NCBI GenBank assembly: GCA_963746315.1
Contig: CAVVAR010000004.1
Coordinates: 461,369-525,368 of the forward strand
Direction of reading: 5' to 3'
Length of the DNA stretch: 64,000 nt
DNA from: Ga0077555 sp963746315
GTDB taxonomy: Bacteria > Pseudomonadota > Alphaproteobacteria > Rhizobiales > Hyphomicrobiaceae
Shown here: piece by piece, positions 18,220-29,455 of the stretch
How the letters are laid out: every line of letters begins with the position of its first letter
Numbering within the stretch: the stretch's first letter is position 1
Translations under genes and position numbers: made by a program
The notes under the pieces: model-generated
Database searches by the model: none
Seen by the model: the letters and a program-made list of their open reading frames with translations, nothing else
Told to the model about the DNA's origin: nothing

Positions 18220-19317
18220 CTACTGGCGCATGGCGTCGATTGACAGCTCAGCGCGAATGCCAGCCGTTCGCTCCGCCTTCCAGTCCTCGAGCGGAATACC
18301 TGTTCCGTCCGCCAGCTTCACGACGGCGTTGAACGAGGCGACCGTCGCACAGGCATCGACGAAGCCGGCTTCACCGACAGCTTGACGCACGGCAGAGCGC
18401 GCCGCAGCCAATGCCGCGTTGTCAGTGCCCAGTACGGCCTCGACGAACGCCGCGAGCGTAGCCCCGTGCGGAACACCACCGTCAGTCGCCTCCGTAGCGA
18501 CAATGACAGAGAGATCGCACTCGGTTCCGGTGGAGATGCTGCTCTCACGGAGCAGTGCCGCGTGGCTCGTGGTTCAATAATAACATCGGTTCAGCGCGGA
18601 CGCCCGGGCCGCCATCAGCTCGATCTGCCGATGGCTGATCGCCCGATACTCGCGCGAGAAATCACGGATCTCGTGGTCCTTGAGATAAAGCTCGACGTCG
18701 AGATCGAAGAAATTGAAGACCTCGGCCGGCACCAGGCTCAACGCCCGGTGGATATTCTTGTCCCCGTGCAGTGGGTAGGGGTTCGGCTCACCGGGGGCGA
18801 CCGCGGCAGGGGCCAGTGTCGACACCCAGGCGAGATCCCGAGCTGCCCCCGCAGGGCGTTGCCGGCTCGGCGTCCCCGCGACCGGTTCGGGCAGTGCGCG
18901 CAGCGGCGGGCAACCGAGCGCACGGTCGAAAGTATCGAGCGCCGTCGTGACCGCAACAACTCCGATGATCTCGACGTAGCGCTCTTCGCCGAGACCGCCG
19001 TCAGTCACCTCGCGAACCCACCGCTCGGTGATACGTCCCGCGTCGGTGGTTAGCCTGTGGACGGCGTCGACGACAATCGGAGACAGCCTGCCGCGGCAAT
19101 CATGCCGGCCATGAACGTGCGCAGGCGACAGCGCCACCTTGCGCTGCAGGCACAGCTTGCACGCCACGGCTCCACGGACCTCGGCCGCGATCGCAACCCG
19201 CTCCTCGCCGGTCCACCAGGTGCCGGGCTCCGCCAGTCGTTGCCACGCCTGATCAATGGCCAAGGCCAACTCGGCGCGAATAGGCAGGTGCTCTCCTGCT
19301 ACCTCGATCGAAGTCAT
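18220..19317 (-). CDS. Two-domain AhpD/carboxymuconolactone-decarboxylase-like selenoprotein (in-frame TGA read as Sec248)
   Basis: Conventional reading stops at TGA (18576-18574) after 247 residues. The same frame continues for 117 more codons to TAG at 18220 with normal coding character. Around the TGA the protein reads 'QIELMAARASALNRCYY' - TGA - 'TTSHAALLRES'. Taking TGA as Sec gives E233-x11-C245-x2-U248-x3-H252, the exact spacing of the AhpD active site (Glu118, Cys130, Cys133, His137 in the mycobacterial enzyme), with Sec at the peroxidatic position. A hairpin fitting the bacterial SECIS lies downstream. The N-terminal half has another CxxC (C53, C56) without the His, suggesting a duplicated fold. 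The likely role is peroxide or organic hydroperoxide reduction. Alternative: a nonsense mutation or a TGC/TGT-to-TGA read error. No selA, selB, selC or selD is in the window. Confidence 0.82.
18539..18555 (-). promoter_or_regulatory. Putative bacterial SECIS hairpin after the Sec codon
   Basis: On the coding (minus) strand the bases read CTGCTC-CGTGA-GAGCAG: a perfect 6-bp stem with a 5-base loop. The loop starts 24 bases after the TGA (the published search window is about 16-37). It has G as its second base and contains GU, which SelB recognises in known bacterial SECIS elements. It sits inside the reading frame, as bacterial SECIS elements do. There is no clear lower stem toward the TGA, which is a weakness. 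The fit was judged by eye only. Confidence 0.7.
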
Positions 19318-19381
19318 GCAACGGCCCTTCCATGTCCGCTGGCCCGAACCACCCGATATCTATCCCACGCGCGACGCGACC

Positions 19382-20338
19382 TCACTTGAATTTCGACATC
19401 ACCTCCGACGCGAACTCCTCTAGGCGCTCAATCGTGCCCGGCAGATCGCTACCGTCGCCGCCGATCAGGAAGTGGCTGAGTCCGCGCTCCCTGTATCGCC
19501 CGATATCGTCCACGATGGCGCCCGCGCTGCCGGTAAATGCGAGGCGCACGCCGTCGCGTCCTTCCTGCTCGGCACCGATGCGGCAGTAGATGGCGAGCAG
19601 CGCCCCGGCGATATCAAGAGGCTCGCGACCTGACCGCTCGGCGGCGGCGCGCACCTCGGCAAGCCCGTCGCCATAGAGTGCAGGTGTGTCGAGCGGCAGC
19701 TTCGGATTGGCCGCAACCGGATACCAGCCGTCGCCGAGGCGGCCGGCGCGTTCACGGGCGGCCCTGGCCTCACCACCGACCCAGATTGGCAGCCCCGGAC
19801 TCTGCCTGGGCTTTGGCGCGAAGAGCAAGTTCTCGAATGACGCGTGAGCACCGCGCATCGAGGGCCTCTCGGCGCTCCAGAGCTCGCGAAACGCCTGGAT
19901 GTATTCATCGGACGCTTTCGCGCGCGCAGCAAATGGAGGGCCGCCGAGCAGCGCGATCTCCTCGGCCATCCATCCGACACCGACACCCGCCGTCAGCCGC
20001 CCCTTCGACAGCACGTCGACAGTCGCCAGCATCTTGGCTGCCAGCACGGGCTGGCGATGCGGCAGCACGAGCACGGATGTCAGCAGGCGAATGCGGCTGG
20101 TCGCGGCAGCGACGAAGCTCAGCGCCGTGACCTGCTCGAGCGAGACGCCCGTATCCTGCGCAAAGAACTTGCCCGTTGCCGAGTACGGATACGCGCTCGC
20201 GACCTCGGTCGCGACAATGACGTGGTCGCTCATGCCGAAATGCTCGTAGCCGAGGCTCTCGGCCTTCTGAGCGATGGCGCGAAGCGAGTCCGGCTCGCCG
20301 GCGACGCCGCGTGATCCGAAATGCAGGCCGAACTTCAT
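19382..20338 (-). CDS. LLM-class (F420- or FMN-dependent) oxidoreductase
   Basis: 318 residues of the luciferase-like monooxygenase superfamily, in the TIGR03619-like F420 group. It begins 'MKFGLHFGSRGVAGEPDSLR', has 'AESLGYEHFGMSDHVIV', 'RIRLLTSVLVLPHRQPVLAA', 'GRLTAGVGVGWMAEEI' and 'LPIWVGGEARAARERAGRLG'. It would transfer hydride or oxygen to an organic substrate using a reduced flavin or F420. The ATG at 20338 is at the domain start. It ends 64 bases before the start of the AhpD-like gene, in the same direction, so the two are likely one transcript; this hints at a joint redox role. Confidence 0.88.
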   Translation of the reverse strand: MKFGLHFGSRGVAGEPDSLRAIAQKAESLGYEHFGMSDHVIVATEVASAYPYSATGKFFAQDTGVSLEQVTALSFVAAATSRIRLLTSVLVLPHRQPVLAAKMLATVDVLSKGRLTAGVGVGWMAEEIALLGGPPFAARAKASDEYIQAFRELWSAERPSMRGAHASFENLLFAPKPRQSPGLPIWVGGEARAARERAGRLGDGWYPVAANPKLPLDTPALYGDGLAEVRAAAERSGREPLDIAGALLAIYCRIGAEQEGRDGVRLAFTGSAGAIVDDIGRYRERGLSHFLIGGDGSDLPGTIERLEEFASEVMSKFK

Positions 20339-20495
20339 GCGGGCTCTCCAGTCTCCATCGGGCCAGGACGAATGCTCACGGCCAGGATGGCGCTTCGACC
20401 ATGCGGTGTGAAGTCGCTCGTTGGGCCTGCGCATTGCCTTGCCGGTGCCGATGTGGCTCGATTGGCAATCATGTTCGCATTCGAAGGGGACCCCG

Positions 20496-22578
20496 ATGAT
20501 CCGTATCGCGTTCGACATCGGCGGCACGTTCACCGATTTCGTTCTCCACGATGCCGAGCGCGAGGTGCTGAGGGTTGGCAAGATCCCGACCACGCCGCAG
20601 CATTTGGAAGCCGCAGTCCTGGAAGGCTTCGACACCATCCTCGCCGCGCACGACGCCGCGCCGGCCGCGGTGACCACCCTCCTCCACGCAACCACTATCG
20701 CAACCAACGCCATCTTGGAGCGCAAAGGCAACCGCACCGCCCTGCTGACCACGGAAGGCTTCCGCGACGTGCTGATCATCGGGCGCCAGAAGCGCTACGA
20801 CACGAACAACATGCATCTCGACAAGCCCGCGCCGCTCATCGCGCGGCGCCACATCTATGAAACCCGCGAGCGCGTGGCGGCGGACGGCAGCGTGGTGCAC
20901 CCCCTCGACGCGGCTAGCCTGGAGACGGCGCTCGCAGCGCTGAGGGCCGGCGATTATGAGGCCGTCGCCATCGCATTCCTGCATGCCTATTCCAATCCGG
21001 CACACGAGATTGCGGCCCGGCAGGCGATAGAGGCCGCGCTGCCGGGCGTCGCCGTCTCGGTCAGCCACGAGGTCAGCCCCAAGTTCCGAGAGTACGAGCG
21101 CACGAACACCACCGTTGCCAACGCCTACGTGCGCCGCATCGTCGACCGATACCTGGCTTCGCTGACCGAGGCACTGAAAGGCCGCGGATTCAGCTCGAGC
21201 CTCTACATCATGCAATCGAACGGCGGCCTGGTGACGCCTGGCCTTGCGCAAGCATTCCCTGTGCGTATCGTCGAGTTCTGGTCCTGCGGCCGGCGTGCTG
21301 ATGTGTGCTGCGGTCGGCCGCGAGGAAGGTCTTGAGCACGTGCTGACGTTCGACATGGGCGGCACGACGGCGAAACTCGGCGCCGTCGACGAGGGCGAGC
21401 CGTCAATCACGCAGACGTTCGAGGTCGATGGCATCGACAACAGGCGCTACAGCGGCCTCCCACTCAACGTGCCGGCGGTCGAGCTCGTCGAGATCGGTGC
21501 CGGCGGCGGCAGCATAGCTGTTGCCGAGCGTGGCCTGATCAAGGTCGGGCCCGAGAGTGCAGGCGCTGATCCCGGCCCGATCTGCTACGCTAAAGGTGGC
21601 CGGCGGCCCACCATCACCGACGCCAACCTCATCCTCGGCTATCTCGATCCGGGCTGGTTTCTTGGTGGTGCCATGCGCCTCGATCCGGCGGCTGCACGCG
21701 CCGGCATCGAGACCCACGTCGCAAACCCGCTCGAACTCGACATCGATGAGGCCGCATGGGGCATCCATTCCGTCGCCAACTCCAACATGGAACGGGCCAT
21801 GCGGATCGTCTCGATCGAGCGCGGTCGCGATCCGAGGCGCTACGCCATGGTCGCATTCGGAGGCGCGGGTCCGCTCCACGCCGCGCGTCTGGCGCGCACC
21901 CTCGGGGTACCCAAGGTGATCGTGCCTGTCGGCGCCGGGGTCGGATCAGCCATCGGGTTGTTGACGGCCGACGCCAAGATAGACGTCTCCATCACGCGCA
22001 TCGTGGCGCTGGAAGAGGCGCAGGCGGCTGCCATTCGTGCCGTTTTTTCGGAGCTGGAAGCGCGCGCCAAGCCCGATCTCTCGCAGCTCGCGGCCGGAGC
22101 CGAGCCGAAATGGCGGCGTGGCGCCTACATGCGCTACCAGGGCCAGGGCTACGAGATCCGGGTCGAGCTCCCGCTCGGCGAGATCGGCGAGGACTTCCCG
22201 GCGGTGGCGGCCGCGGCATTCGAGGCGGCCTATAAGACCGTCTACGGCTACGTCGACAGCGGCGCCCGCGTCGAGGCGATAGACTGGTTCTTGGTCGCCA
22301 GCGTCTCGGGCCTCGGCGAGCGAGGCGCGGCTGCCCGGCAACTGATCGGGCAAGGTGGGGCCACAGGGAGCGGACGCACATCGCGACGCGCCTACTTCCC
22401 CGAGGCCGGTGGGTTCGTCGACGCGACGATCGTGAACCGTTACGCGCTACAGCCTGGCGAGCGCGTGCGCGGCCCCGCGCTCATCGAGGAGCGTGAGGCG
22501 ACCACGGTGCTGTTGCCGGGCGATATGGCGCACGTCACCGAGAACGGACACCTCATGATCGAAATCCTGGGAGGATGA
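20496..22578 (+). pseudogene. hyuA: N-methylhydantoinase A (HyuA), split by a +1 insertion
   Basis: The ATG at 20496 (after GAAGGGGA) opens 'MIRIAFDIGGTFTDFVLHD', the ATP-binding start of HyuA/oxoprolinase A. The frame is lost at 21276-21277: the expected V-E-S-G-P-A-A-G block appears as GTC GAG TTC TGG, one T too many, and continues in the next frame as 'SGPAAGVLMCAAVGREE' then 'LTFDMGGTTAKLG' to TGA at 22578. Corrected length is 693 residues, normal for HyuA. It hydrolyses cyclic imides or hydantoins with ATP, together with HyuB. No other lesion is seen, so this may be a functional gene with a sequencing error rather than a true pseudogene. The stop overlaps the hyuB start region. Confidence 0.88.
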
Positions 22579-22583
22579 GCGCC

Positions 22584-24258
22584 ATGACCCGCACGACCCA
22601 CGATATCGACGCAATCACGCTCTCCGTGCTTTGGAACAGTCTCCTGTCGATCGCAGAGGAGATGGGCACGGCATTGAGGCGCACTGCCTTCTCCGAGGCT
22701 GTACGCGAAGGCGACGATTTCTCGACGGGCATCTTCGACGGCCGCGGACGCCTCATCGCGCAAGGCAATTTCACGCCGGGTCATCTCGGCGCCATGCCCT
22801 ACGTGATCGAGAACGTTCTCAAGTATCACGCACCCGACAGCCTCAAGCCTGGCGATGCCATCCTACTCAACGACAGCTTTCTCGGCGGAGGGCATTTCCC
22901 AGACTTCTTTCTGACCAGTCCCGTGTTTCGTGACGGCCAGTTGATCGCCTATGCGGTGACCACCGCGCACCAGGTCGACATGGGTGGCGCGGCTCCCGGG
23001 TCGCAGCGCGTCCAGGGAATTCTCGGAAGCCTACCAGGAAGGCTTGCGCATTCTCCCGATCCGCGTCGTGCGGGAGGGGAAATTCGACGATGATCTGATG
23101 CGCATGATCCTCGGCAACGTCCGGGTGCCGACCAAGGTCCGCGGTGACCTGATGGCGCAACTCAACGCGAACCACGTCTGCGCCGAGCGACTGAACCGGA
23201 TGTACGACGCCTACGGCGAGGATACGATGGCGCGCACCAGCGACGCGCTACTCGATCGCTCCGAGCGCGAGACGCGCGCGATCATCGCCAAGCTGCCCGC
23301 GGGGCGCTTCGAGTTCGAGGACTACCTCGACGACAGCGGACCCGGAACCGATCCGATCAGGGTGAAGGTCGCCGTGACGGTGGGTGATGGCGAGATCGAG
23401 ATCGATTTCACAGGCTCGGGCGGCACGGTACAGGCGGCACTCAACTCCTACATCAACTACACGCGCGCCTACGGCGTCTTCGCAACGCGCTGCCTGACGC
23501 AAGCCAACCTGCCGAACAATGAGGGCTCGTTTCGACCCATTACCGTCAAAGCTGAGGAGGGCTCCTTCTTCAATCCGCGGTTTCCGGCGGCGTCGGGCGG
23601 TCGGGCGGCCGTGCAGATCCGCATCTTCGATGCAGTCAACGGCGCATTCGCCAAGTGCATTCCACATCGCGCGATGGGAGCCTTCTCTCACTGGGCCAAT
23701 CCGAACATCGGCGGCGTCGATCCGAAGACCGGCAAGCCTTTCATCATGTATGACATGCTTCTCGGAGGATATGGCGGGCGCTCCGACAAGGACGGCGTCG
23801 AGGCGATGTCGCCGGTTATGAACTGCTCGAACATCCCCGTCGAGGTGATCGAGCACACCAATCCGGTGCGTATCGAGCGCTTCGAGCTGATTCCGGATTC
23901 GGGTGGCGCGGGGAAATATCGTGGTGGCTGCGGCATCCGGAAGGACGTGCGCGTGCTTGCCGACGAGGCCGTGCTGACGCTCCTAGGCGACCGGCACAAA
24001 TTCGCTCCCTACGGCATTTTCGGCGGGGCTGAGGCCGCCAAGGGGCAATCGATCGTCTATTCCGGGAACGAGGCGAAGGAACTCGGCTCCAAGGAGGTGG
24101 CAGTGCTCAAACGCGACGACGTGGTGAGCCTGCGCACGTCTGGAGCAGGAGGCTATGGTCCACCTTCAGAGCGCGATCCCGCGCTGATCGAGCGTGACAT
24201 CGCGGATGGCTATGTCACCGAGGACGGCGCTCGCGCGGCTTACCTGCGCGAGAGCTGA
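22584..24258 (+). pseudogene. hyuB: N-methylhydantoinase B (HyuB), split by a +1 insertion
   Basis: The start 'MTRTTHDIDAITLSVLWNSL' follows GGGAGG; an ATG at 22575 overlaps the hyuA stop. The frame is good through 'TTAHQVDMGGAAPGSQRVQG'. One extra base in GGAATTCTCGG at 23019-23024 shifts it, and the protein resumes as 'SEAYQEGLRILPIRVVREGK' to the stop at 24258. Late HyuB signatures are present: 'EFEDYLDDSGPGTDPI', 'NPNIGGVDPKTGKPF' and 'GGAGKYRGGCGIRKDVRV'. Corrected length is 557 residues, as expected. HyuA and HyuB act as a complex on hydantoin-like or 5-oxoproline-like rings. Both subunits having a single similar insertion and no other decay argues for an error or unusual decoding rather than old pseudogenes. 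Confidence 0.88.
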
Positions 24259-24343
24259 CCCACCGCTTGCGTGCCGCGTCGCGCCGCCTCGATGACGATA
24301 CCGCCGACGACCACGCTGGGTCGCCGGCGCTCGTTGTCGATGA

Positions 24344-26002
24344 TCAGGTCGTCAGCCAGCCGAACTCCTGCGGCTTGCGGCCGGCGTTCGGGTGAAGCTT
24401 GACGTTGACGAGGGCCGGGCCCTTGTGGGCCATGGCTGCATCGAGGGCGCTCCGCAGATCCTTCGGATCGTCGATGAACCAGCCCTTGCCGCCGAAGCTC
24501 TCCATCATCTTGTCGTAGCGGGCGCCATAGATCAGCGCGCGCGGCGGGTTGTCGAAGGGGTCCTCGGGATATTTCTCGGTGCCCGAGCCGATGCCGCCGT
24601 TGTTGAGGACGACGATTTTGACCGGCAGGTTGTACCGACAGGCCGTCTCGATCTCCATGCCGGAGAAGCCGATGGCCGAGTCGCCGGAGACCGAGATGAT
24701 CGGACGATCCGGATGCACTACGGCTGCGGCAATGGCGAAGCCCATGCCGATACCCATGGTGCCATAGGTGCCGGCGTCGAGCCTGAGGCGCGGGCTCTTG
24801 TTCGGCAACTGCGTGCGGCCGATGTCCATCGTGTTGGCACCTTCGCCGATGATCACGGCGTTCTCGGGCGACCAGGCCGAGATGTCCTTCAACGCGCGGT
24901 AGTAGTTGGTCGGCGCCGAGTTATCGTCGATCATCGGCTGGATCTGCTTGGCGTTCTTAGCCGCCGCCTCCTTGATGGCCGCGCGCCAGGGCGTGCCCTC
25001 GGCATAGAACCACTGCTGCGAGCGGAGCGCGTCGTTGAGCTGCCCGACGATCGCCTTGCCGTCACCGACCAGCGCGACCTCGGTCGGCACGTTCGGGCCG
25101 ATGTCCTCCGGCGAGATGTCGAGTTGGATGATGCGCACGCCCTTCTTGAAGCGCGGCGGCTGGCCGAAGTGCATGATCCAGTTGAGCCGCGCGCCCATCA
25201 GGAAGATGACGTCGGCCTCCTGAAGCGCGAGGCTGCGTGCGGCGCCGACCGAGAGAGGATGGTCATCGTCGAGCACGCCCTTGCCCATCGGCGAGGCAAG
25301 GAACGGCAGTTGGGTGCGCTCGATGAACGCGCGGACCTCGTCCTCGGCGCGCGACCAGGCCATGCCCTTGCCGACGATGACCAGCGGCCTCTCGGCCGAC
25401 TGCAGTGCGGCGAGTGCCTTGGAAATGTCCTCGGACATCGCGGCCATGCGCGGCGGCTCGGCACACTTCGGCGGCATGTGGACCTTGTCCTCGTCGACCT
25501 CGCCCTTGATGATGTCGTCGGGCATGTCGAGGTAGGTGGCGCCGGGGCGGCCATAGATCGACTGGCGCACGGCCATCTCGACGTAGAACGGAATGCGGTG
25601 CGTGTGCTCGACGGCGTGCGCGAACTTGCAGAAGGGCGAGGCGATCTGGACCTGACGCTCCTCCTGGAAGCCACCCATGCCGTTCTGGTAGGTGGGCGAG
25701 GCGCCGCCGATGCCGATCATCGGCCAGCAGTTCTGCTGGGCGTTGGCGAGACCGGCGAGCATGTGAACCACGCCCGGGCCCGACACCGTGAGGCAGGCAC
25801 CTGGGCGGCCCGTGAGATAGCCGACGGCATGGGCCGCATAGGAGGCCGACTGCTCGTTGCGCATGCCGATGTACTTGATACCGGCCTTCTGCGCCTCGGC
25901 CGCGATCTGCTGCACCGGAAAGCCGACGATGCCGAACATGTAGTCGACGCCCTGCGCCTTCAGACTTTGCGCCATCAACTTGGCGCCATCGATTTTGGCC
26001 AT
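24344..26002 (-). CDS. ThDP-dependent 2-hydroxyacyl-CoA lyase / oxalyl-CoA decarboxylase-like enzyme
   Basis: 552 residues. The pyrimidine-binding domain has the activating Glu in 'YIGMRNEQSASYAAHAVGYL'. The pyrophosphate domain has 'ISVSGDSAIGFSGMEIETAC' running to 'VVLNNGG', the GDG(X)nNN ThDP motif. Overall similarity is to oxalyl-CoA decarboxylase and 2-hydroxyacyl-CoA lyase rather than to acetolactate synthase ('LMGARLNWIMHFGQPPRFKK'). It would cleave a 2-hydroxyacyl-CoA to formyl-CoA plus an aldehyde or ketone, or decarboxylate oxalyl-CoA. CAGGAGGAAACAG precedes the ATG. The small gap after it (24260-24343) can be read on the minus strand as a remnant of another enzyme tail, unproven. 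The nearby acyl-CoA ligase and CoA-transferases could supply its substrate. Confidence 0.88.
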   Translation of the reverse strand: MAKIDGAKLMAQSLKAQGVDYMFGIVGFPVQQIAAEAQKAGIKYIGMRNEQSASYAAHAVGYLTGRPGACLTVSGPGVVHMLAGLANAQQNCWPMIGIGGASPTYQNGMGGFQEERQVQIASPFCKFAHAVEHTHRIPFYVEMAVRQSIYGRPGATYLDMPDDIIKGEVDEDKVHMPPKCAEPPRMAAMSEDISKALAALQSAERPLVIVGKGMAWSRAEDEVRAFIERTQLPFLASPMGKGVLDDDHPLSVGAARSLALQEADVIFLMGARLNWIMHFGQPPRFKKGVRIIQLDISPEDIGPNVPTEVALVGDGKAIVGQLNDALRSQQWFYAEGTPWRAAIKEAAAKNAKQIQPMIDDNSAPTNYYRALKDISAWSPENAVIIGEGANTMDIGRTQLPNKSPRLRLDAGTYGTMGIGMGFAIAAAVVHPDRPIISVSGDSAIGFSGMEIETACRYNLPVKIVVLNNGGIGSGTEKYPEDPFDNPPRALIYGARYDKMMESFGGKGWFIDDPKDLRSALDAAMAHKGPALVNVKLHPNAGRKPQEFGWLTT

Positions 26003-26233
26003 CTGTTTCCTCCTGTTGCAGGCGTTCTTCGACGCCGGCAGTCATCACGATCTTGGTCGTTCGGGGGTCCCCTCCTCAAAACGATGGCACACTTCCTGCG
26101 GAGATGGGAACAGGCTTGACGAAATGGCCGGAGGGCGCGCGCCGAATGCGACCCTGGCAGAGGCTCGCAGCGGTCTGGACGCGCTCGATGGCAGCTGTAA
26201 GGTTTCGCCTCTCGAAACCATGCGAGACACGTC

Positions 26234-27253
26234 ATGACCGCTCCGGCCTCCTCAGCACTGAAGCTCCTGTTGTCGGCGCACGCCCGCGATACGTGGGGCA
26301 GCCGCATACTGGCGGCCGTGCCGCACGGGACGCTGAGCTTCATCACGGCGGAAGAGGCCGGTGCAAGCGAGGCGCCGTGCCCTGCCGATATCGCGTTCAT
26401 GACCCGCGAGGTGACCGGCTCCTCGAGCAAAGGCAATCCGACACCCGAGCTGCGCAACTTCGGCAAGGTGTTGCGCGCCTCGCCCAACTTGAAATGGCTT
26501 CAGATCCACCCGGCCGGTGCCGAGCTGCCAATCTACCGGGAACTGCGCGAGCGCGGTGTCAAGGTGACGACAGCTTCGGGCGCGACGGCCGTCACGGTGG
26601 CTCATACCGCGCTCGGTGCGCTGATCGCGATCAACCGCCGCTTTCCCTTGTTGGCCGATGCCCAGCGCCGGCACGCCTGGGAGCCGCGCCTCGGCTCCAA
26701 CTCTCCGCGCGACTTGAAGGGACAGACGGCCGTGGTTGTCGGCCTCGGGCCGATCGGGCAGAATCTCGCACCGCTCCTGAAGATGCTCGGCATGCGCGTG
26801 ATCGGCGTGCGGCGAGAAGCGACGCACGTACCGCCTTGCGATCACACCGTCGCCTATGGCGATCTCGCTTCGGTGCTGCCAGAAGCGGACGTGCTGATCC
26901 TGTGCTGCCCGGCCTCCCCCCTGACGCGGGGCCTTGCCAACGCGGAGAGGCTCGGCGCGATGCCGAGAGGCTCGCTCCTCGTCAACGTGGCGCGCGGGGT
27001 GGTTGCGGTCGAGGCCGACGTGATTGCGGCACTCGTCAGCGGCCAACTCGCGGGCGCCTATCTGGACGTCTTCGAACGTGAGCCGCTCGACCCCGCCTCA
27101 CCGCTCTGGGACCTGCCTAACGTGCTGATCTCACCCCATACCGCGAGTCATTCCCTGGGCCAGAACGAGGCGGTCTTCGATATCTTCCTCGACAATCTCG
27201 CTCGCTGGCGCGAGGCACGCGAGCTCAGGAACGACGTGGAGAGGCTCGGCTGA
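26234..27253 (+). CDS. D-2-hydroxyacid dehydrogenase (NAD-dependent)
   Basis: 339 residues. The Rossmann motif 'TAVVVGLGPIGQNLAPLLKM' lies near residue 170. The catalytic triad is visible: Arg in 'VNVARGVVAVEADV', Glu in 'YLDVFEREPLDPASPLWDLP' and His in 'LISPHTASHS'. The N-terminal substrate domain carries 'LKWLQIHPAGAELPIYREL'. It reduces 2-keto acids or oxidises D-2-hydroxy acids. It diverges from the ThDP enzyme gene, with about 230 bases between them that must hold both promoters, and is followed by the lipocalin-like gene (gap about 33 bases) and the acyl-CoA ligase. Confidence 0.92.
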   Translation: MTAPASSALKLLLSAHARDTWGSRILAAVPHGTLSFITAEEAGASEAPCPADIAFMTREVTGSSSKGNPTPELRNFGKVLRASPNLKWLQIHPAGAELPIYRELRERGVKVTTASGATAVTVAHTALGALIAINRRFPLLADAQRRHAWEPRLGSNSPRDLKGQTAVVVGLGPIGQNLAPLLKMLGMRVIGVRREATHVPPCDHTVAYGDLASVLPEADVLILCCPASPLTRGLANAERLGAMPRGSLLVNVARGVVAVEADVIAALVSGQLAGAYLDVFEREPLDPASPLWDLPNVLISPHTASHSLGQNEAVFDIFLDNLARWREARELRNDVERLG

Positions 27254-27286
27254 GAAACCGGCGATCGACGGAATGGAGACTTCAAG

Positions 27287-27682
27287 ATGCAAAGCATCAA
27301 TGGAACATGGAAGCTCGCAGGCGGCCGTGCGACTTTCGACGATGGCACAACGGCACCGCCACCCTACGGCGGCGCGAAAGCCATGGGGCGCGTCATCTTC
27401 AACGCCGATGGCCGCATGATGGCTGTGCTTTGCGACGGCCGGCGTGAGCTGCCGGCAGGCGAGGCTCGCGAGTACAGCTCCTACTGCGGAAACTATACGT
27501 TCGATGGTCAGCGCCTCGTGACCATGGTCGATGCCAGCTCCGATACAGGACGCCTCACCGGCGAGCAGGTGCGCGAGGTGAGCTTCGAAAATGGGCTCAT
27601 GATGTTCCGCCACACCGTTCAGCGTGCTGACGGGCGCAGCATCCGTCGCGAGATGTCGTGGGAGAAGATTTCGGACGCTTGA
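27287..27682 (+). CDS. Lipocalin-like domain protein
   Basis: 131 residues matching the small lipocalin-like family (PF13924 type). It begins 'MQSINGTWKLAGGRATFDDG', has 'KAMGRVIFNADGRMMAVLC' and 'YCGNYTFDGQRLVTMVDASS', and ends 'GRSIRREMSWEKIS'. It is a predicted beta-barrel that binds a small hydrophobic ligand. No signal peptide. GGAG sits eight bases before the ATG. It lies between the 2-hydroxyacid dehydrogenase and the acyl-CoA ligase with short gaps, so it is part of that operon. Such proteins are often found with catabolic enzymes, but their role is unproved. Confidence 0.85.
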   Translation: MQSINGTWKLAGGRATFDDGTTAPPPYGGAKAMGRVIFNADGRMMAVLCDGRRELPAGEAREYSSYCGNYTFDGQRLVTMVDASSDTGRLTGEQVREVSFENGLMMFRHTVQRADGRSIRREMSWEKISDA

Positions 27683-27727
27683 GCCCGGCGGGCTGTCCGA
27701 CACGTTTGCCGTTCGAAGGAGGAAGCC

Positions 27728-29416
<1,689 letters not shown>

Positions 29417-29455
29417 TTCCGGAGGGCCCACGCGTCTCCGGACAATGCCCAGGCC

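Noticed and set aside
24260..24343. Possible remnant of an amidohydrolase tail on the minus strand
   Set aside because: Fewer than 30 codons with only a loose resemblance; mentioned under the ThDP enzyme but not listed as a feature.
24392..26119. 575-codon plus-strand frame opposite the ThDP enzyme
   Set aside because: Again antisense to a clear gene, with no family resemblance.
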